Of a stretch of 6,020 nucleotides of DNA, positions 5,201-6,020 are shown in pieces. The position numbers were made by a program, and so were the translations under genes. The first letter of the stretch is position 1. Every line of letters starts with the position of its first letter. The notes below the pieces were generated by a model. It saw nothing but the letters and a program-made list of their open reading frames with translations. It had not been told where the DNA came from and made no database searches. Source of the stretch: Pseudomonadota bacterium (GTDB taxonomy: Bacteria > Pseudomonadota > Gammaproteobacteria > Pseudomonadales > Azotimanducaceae). Where the stretch lies: NCBI GenBank assembly GCA_027621895.1, contig JAQCAK010000135.1, positions 1 through 6,020 of the forward strand, given 5' to 3'.

Positions 5201-5965
5201 ATGTCACAGCACGGCGACCCCATACCGGGGCACATTCAGCAATTGCGTGAAATGATCCGGCAGAGCCGGCGAATCGTCGTCTTTACCGGGGCAGGCATTT
5301 CCACGGAATCCGGTATTCCGGATTTTCGCGGTCCCCAGGGCGTCTGGAACACCCAGACGCCTATCGACTTCAATGAATTCGTCGCCTCTGAGGATGTCCG
5401 TCGTGAATCCTGGCGCCGCAAGTTTTCCGGAGAGCTGAAACTGGAAGGTGCTGAACCCAATGCCGGCCACCAGGCGATCACCTCGCTGGTTCGTGCAGGC
5501 AAGGTCACACACGTGATAACCCAGAATGTTGACGGCCTTCACCAGAAGTCCGGGACGCCGGATGACCAGGTGATCGAACTCCACGGCAATGCCAGCTACG
5601 CCAGCTGTCTTTCCTGCGGTCGTCGCTACGAACTCGAGACGATCCGCCAGGCATTTGAATCAGATGGGCGTATCCCCTACTGCGATGACTGCAGCGGCAT
5701 TGTAAAAACAGCCACTATTTCATTTGGCCAGGCCATGCCGGTTACGGAGATGCAGCGTGCAGAGGAAACCACCCTGCAGTGTGACCTGTTCATGGCGATA
5801 GGATCATCCCTGGTTGTCTATCCCGCCGCTGGATTCCCCCTACTGGCCAGGCAGAACGGTGCCAGGCTCATCATCATCAACGAACAGGAAACCGACCTGG
5901 ACCCGTTCTGCGACCTGGTTCTGCACGAAAAAATCGGGCCCACGCTGTCGCAGGCGGTGGACTGA
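5201..5965 (+). CDS. Sir2-family NAD-dependent protein deacylase
   Basis: Sirtuins remove acyl groups from protein lysines, consuming NAD+ and releasing nicotinamide and O-acyl-ADP-ribose. This 254-residue protein is a stand-alone bacterial sirtuin core. Visible elements in order are the NAD-binding GAGIST (30-35) and GIPDFRGPQGVW (38-49), TQNVDGLH (107-114), catalytic His128 in ELHGN, a zinc site with Cys136/Cys139 and Cys161/Cys164, SFGQAMP (174-180), GSSLVVYPAAGFP (201-213) and the IIINEQ strand (224-229) contacting the NAD adenosine. The paired Tyr/Arg residues of CobB/SIRT5-type desuccinylases are not seen in the 49-75 segment, so deacetylase or long-chain deacylase activity is more likely; the subclass is unsure. 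The ATG start is supported by GGAG (5191-5194) 6 nt upstream. The gene is divergent from the methyltransferase, and a GC-rich hairpin follows the stop. Confidence 0.95.
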   Translation: MSQHGDPIPGHIQQLREMIRQSRRIVVFTGAGISTESGIPDFRGPQGVWNTQTPIDFNEFVASEDVRRESWRRKFSGELKLEGAEPNAGHQAITSLVRAGKVTHVITQNVDGLHQKSGTPDDQVIELHGNASYASCLSCGRRYELETIRQAFESDGRIPYCDDCSGIVKTATISFGQAMPVTEMQRAEETTLQCDLFMAIGSSLVVYPAAGFPLLARQNGARLIIINEQETDLDPFCDLVLHEKIGPTLSQAVD

Positions 5966-5971
5966 CAGGCC

Positions 5972-5993
5972 GTGCCCGTGACTCCACGGGCGC
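5972..5993 (+). terminator. GC-rich hairpin after sir2, possible terminator
   Basis: GCCCGTG (5974-5980) and CACGGGC (5985-5991) form a perfect 7-bp stem around the 4-nt loop ACTC. The stem can extend by one G-T and one G-C pair to 5972-5993. It begins 7 bp after the sir2 stop. The following bases (GCAATTCGG) are not a T-run, so this may be a factor-dependent end, an mRNA-stabilising hairpin, or half of a bidirectional element cut by the window end. Confidence 0.4.
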
Positions 5994-6020
5994 AATTCGG
6001 TAACCTTTCGTCCACCGGTC

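Noticed and set aside
1..6020. Defence island, mobile element or biosynthetic cluster
   Set aside because: No transposase, integrase, toxin-antitoxin, nuclease or carrier-protein gene is present. Sir2 here is a stand-alone protein deacylase core without the extra domains of sirtuin-based anti-phage systems.

Overview
This 6-kb window looks like an ordinary, densely packed chromosomal stretch from a proteobacterium. A gammaproteobacterium is most likely, because the riboflavin synthase and threonine aldolase align almost without gaps to what I remember of the E. coli proteins, and because the DNA is moderately GC-rich. I see no IS element, phage gene, tRNA, rRNA or CRISPR array. The assignment comes from reading the proteins only; no search was run.

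Layout from left to right: ribE (riboflavin synthase, minus strand) is divergent from a two-gene operon (plus strand) of ltaE (low-specificity threonine aldolase) and a PfkB-family, adenosine-kinase-like sugar/nucleoside kinase, joined by an ATGA overlap. That operon converges on a hexapeptide-repeat acyltransferase (minus). The acyltransferase is divergent from a chloramphenicol-phosphotransferase-like P-loop kinase (plus). The kinase converges on a class I SAM methyltransferase of the METTL7/TMT1-like type (minus), which is divergent from a Sir2-type NAD-dependent protein deacylase (plus).

The genes do not form one obvious pathway. Riboflavin synthase and the aldolase are housekeeping enzymes. 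The aldolase and the kinase are probably co-translated and may share a metabolic context. The acyltransferase, phosphotransferase-like protein and methyltransferase are small group-transfer enzymes with unknown natural substrates. Control DNA is confined to three divergent intergenic regions: 659-900, 3644-3738 and 4983-5200. The first has a good sigma70-type promoter for ribE (perfect TTGACA). The third has an 11-bp direct repeat with operator-like spacing.

The most unusual structural feature is compaction. Both convergent gene pairs end on a 4-bp palindrome (TTAA at 2903-2906, CTAG at 4371-4374) that carries the stop codons of both strands, and the one co-directional pair also overlaps by 4 bp. 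I found no convincing new multi-gene system. The leads worth following are the coupled aldolase-kinase pair, the repeats upstream of sir2, and the active-site substitutions in RibE.
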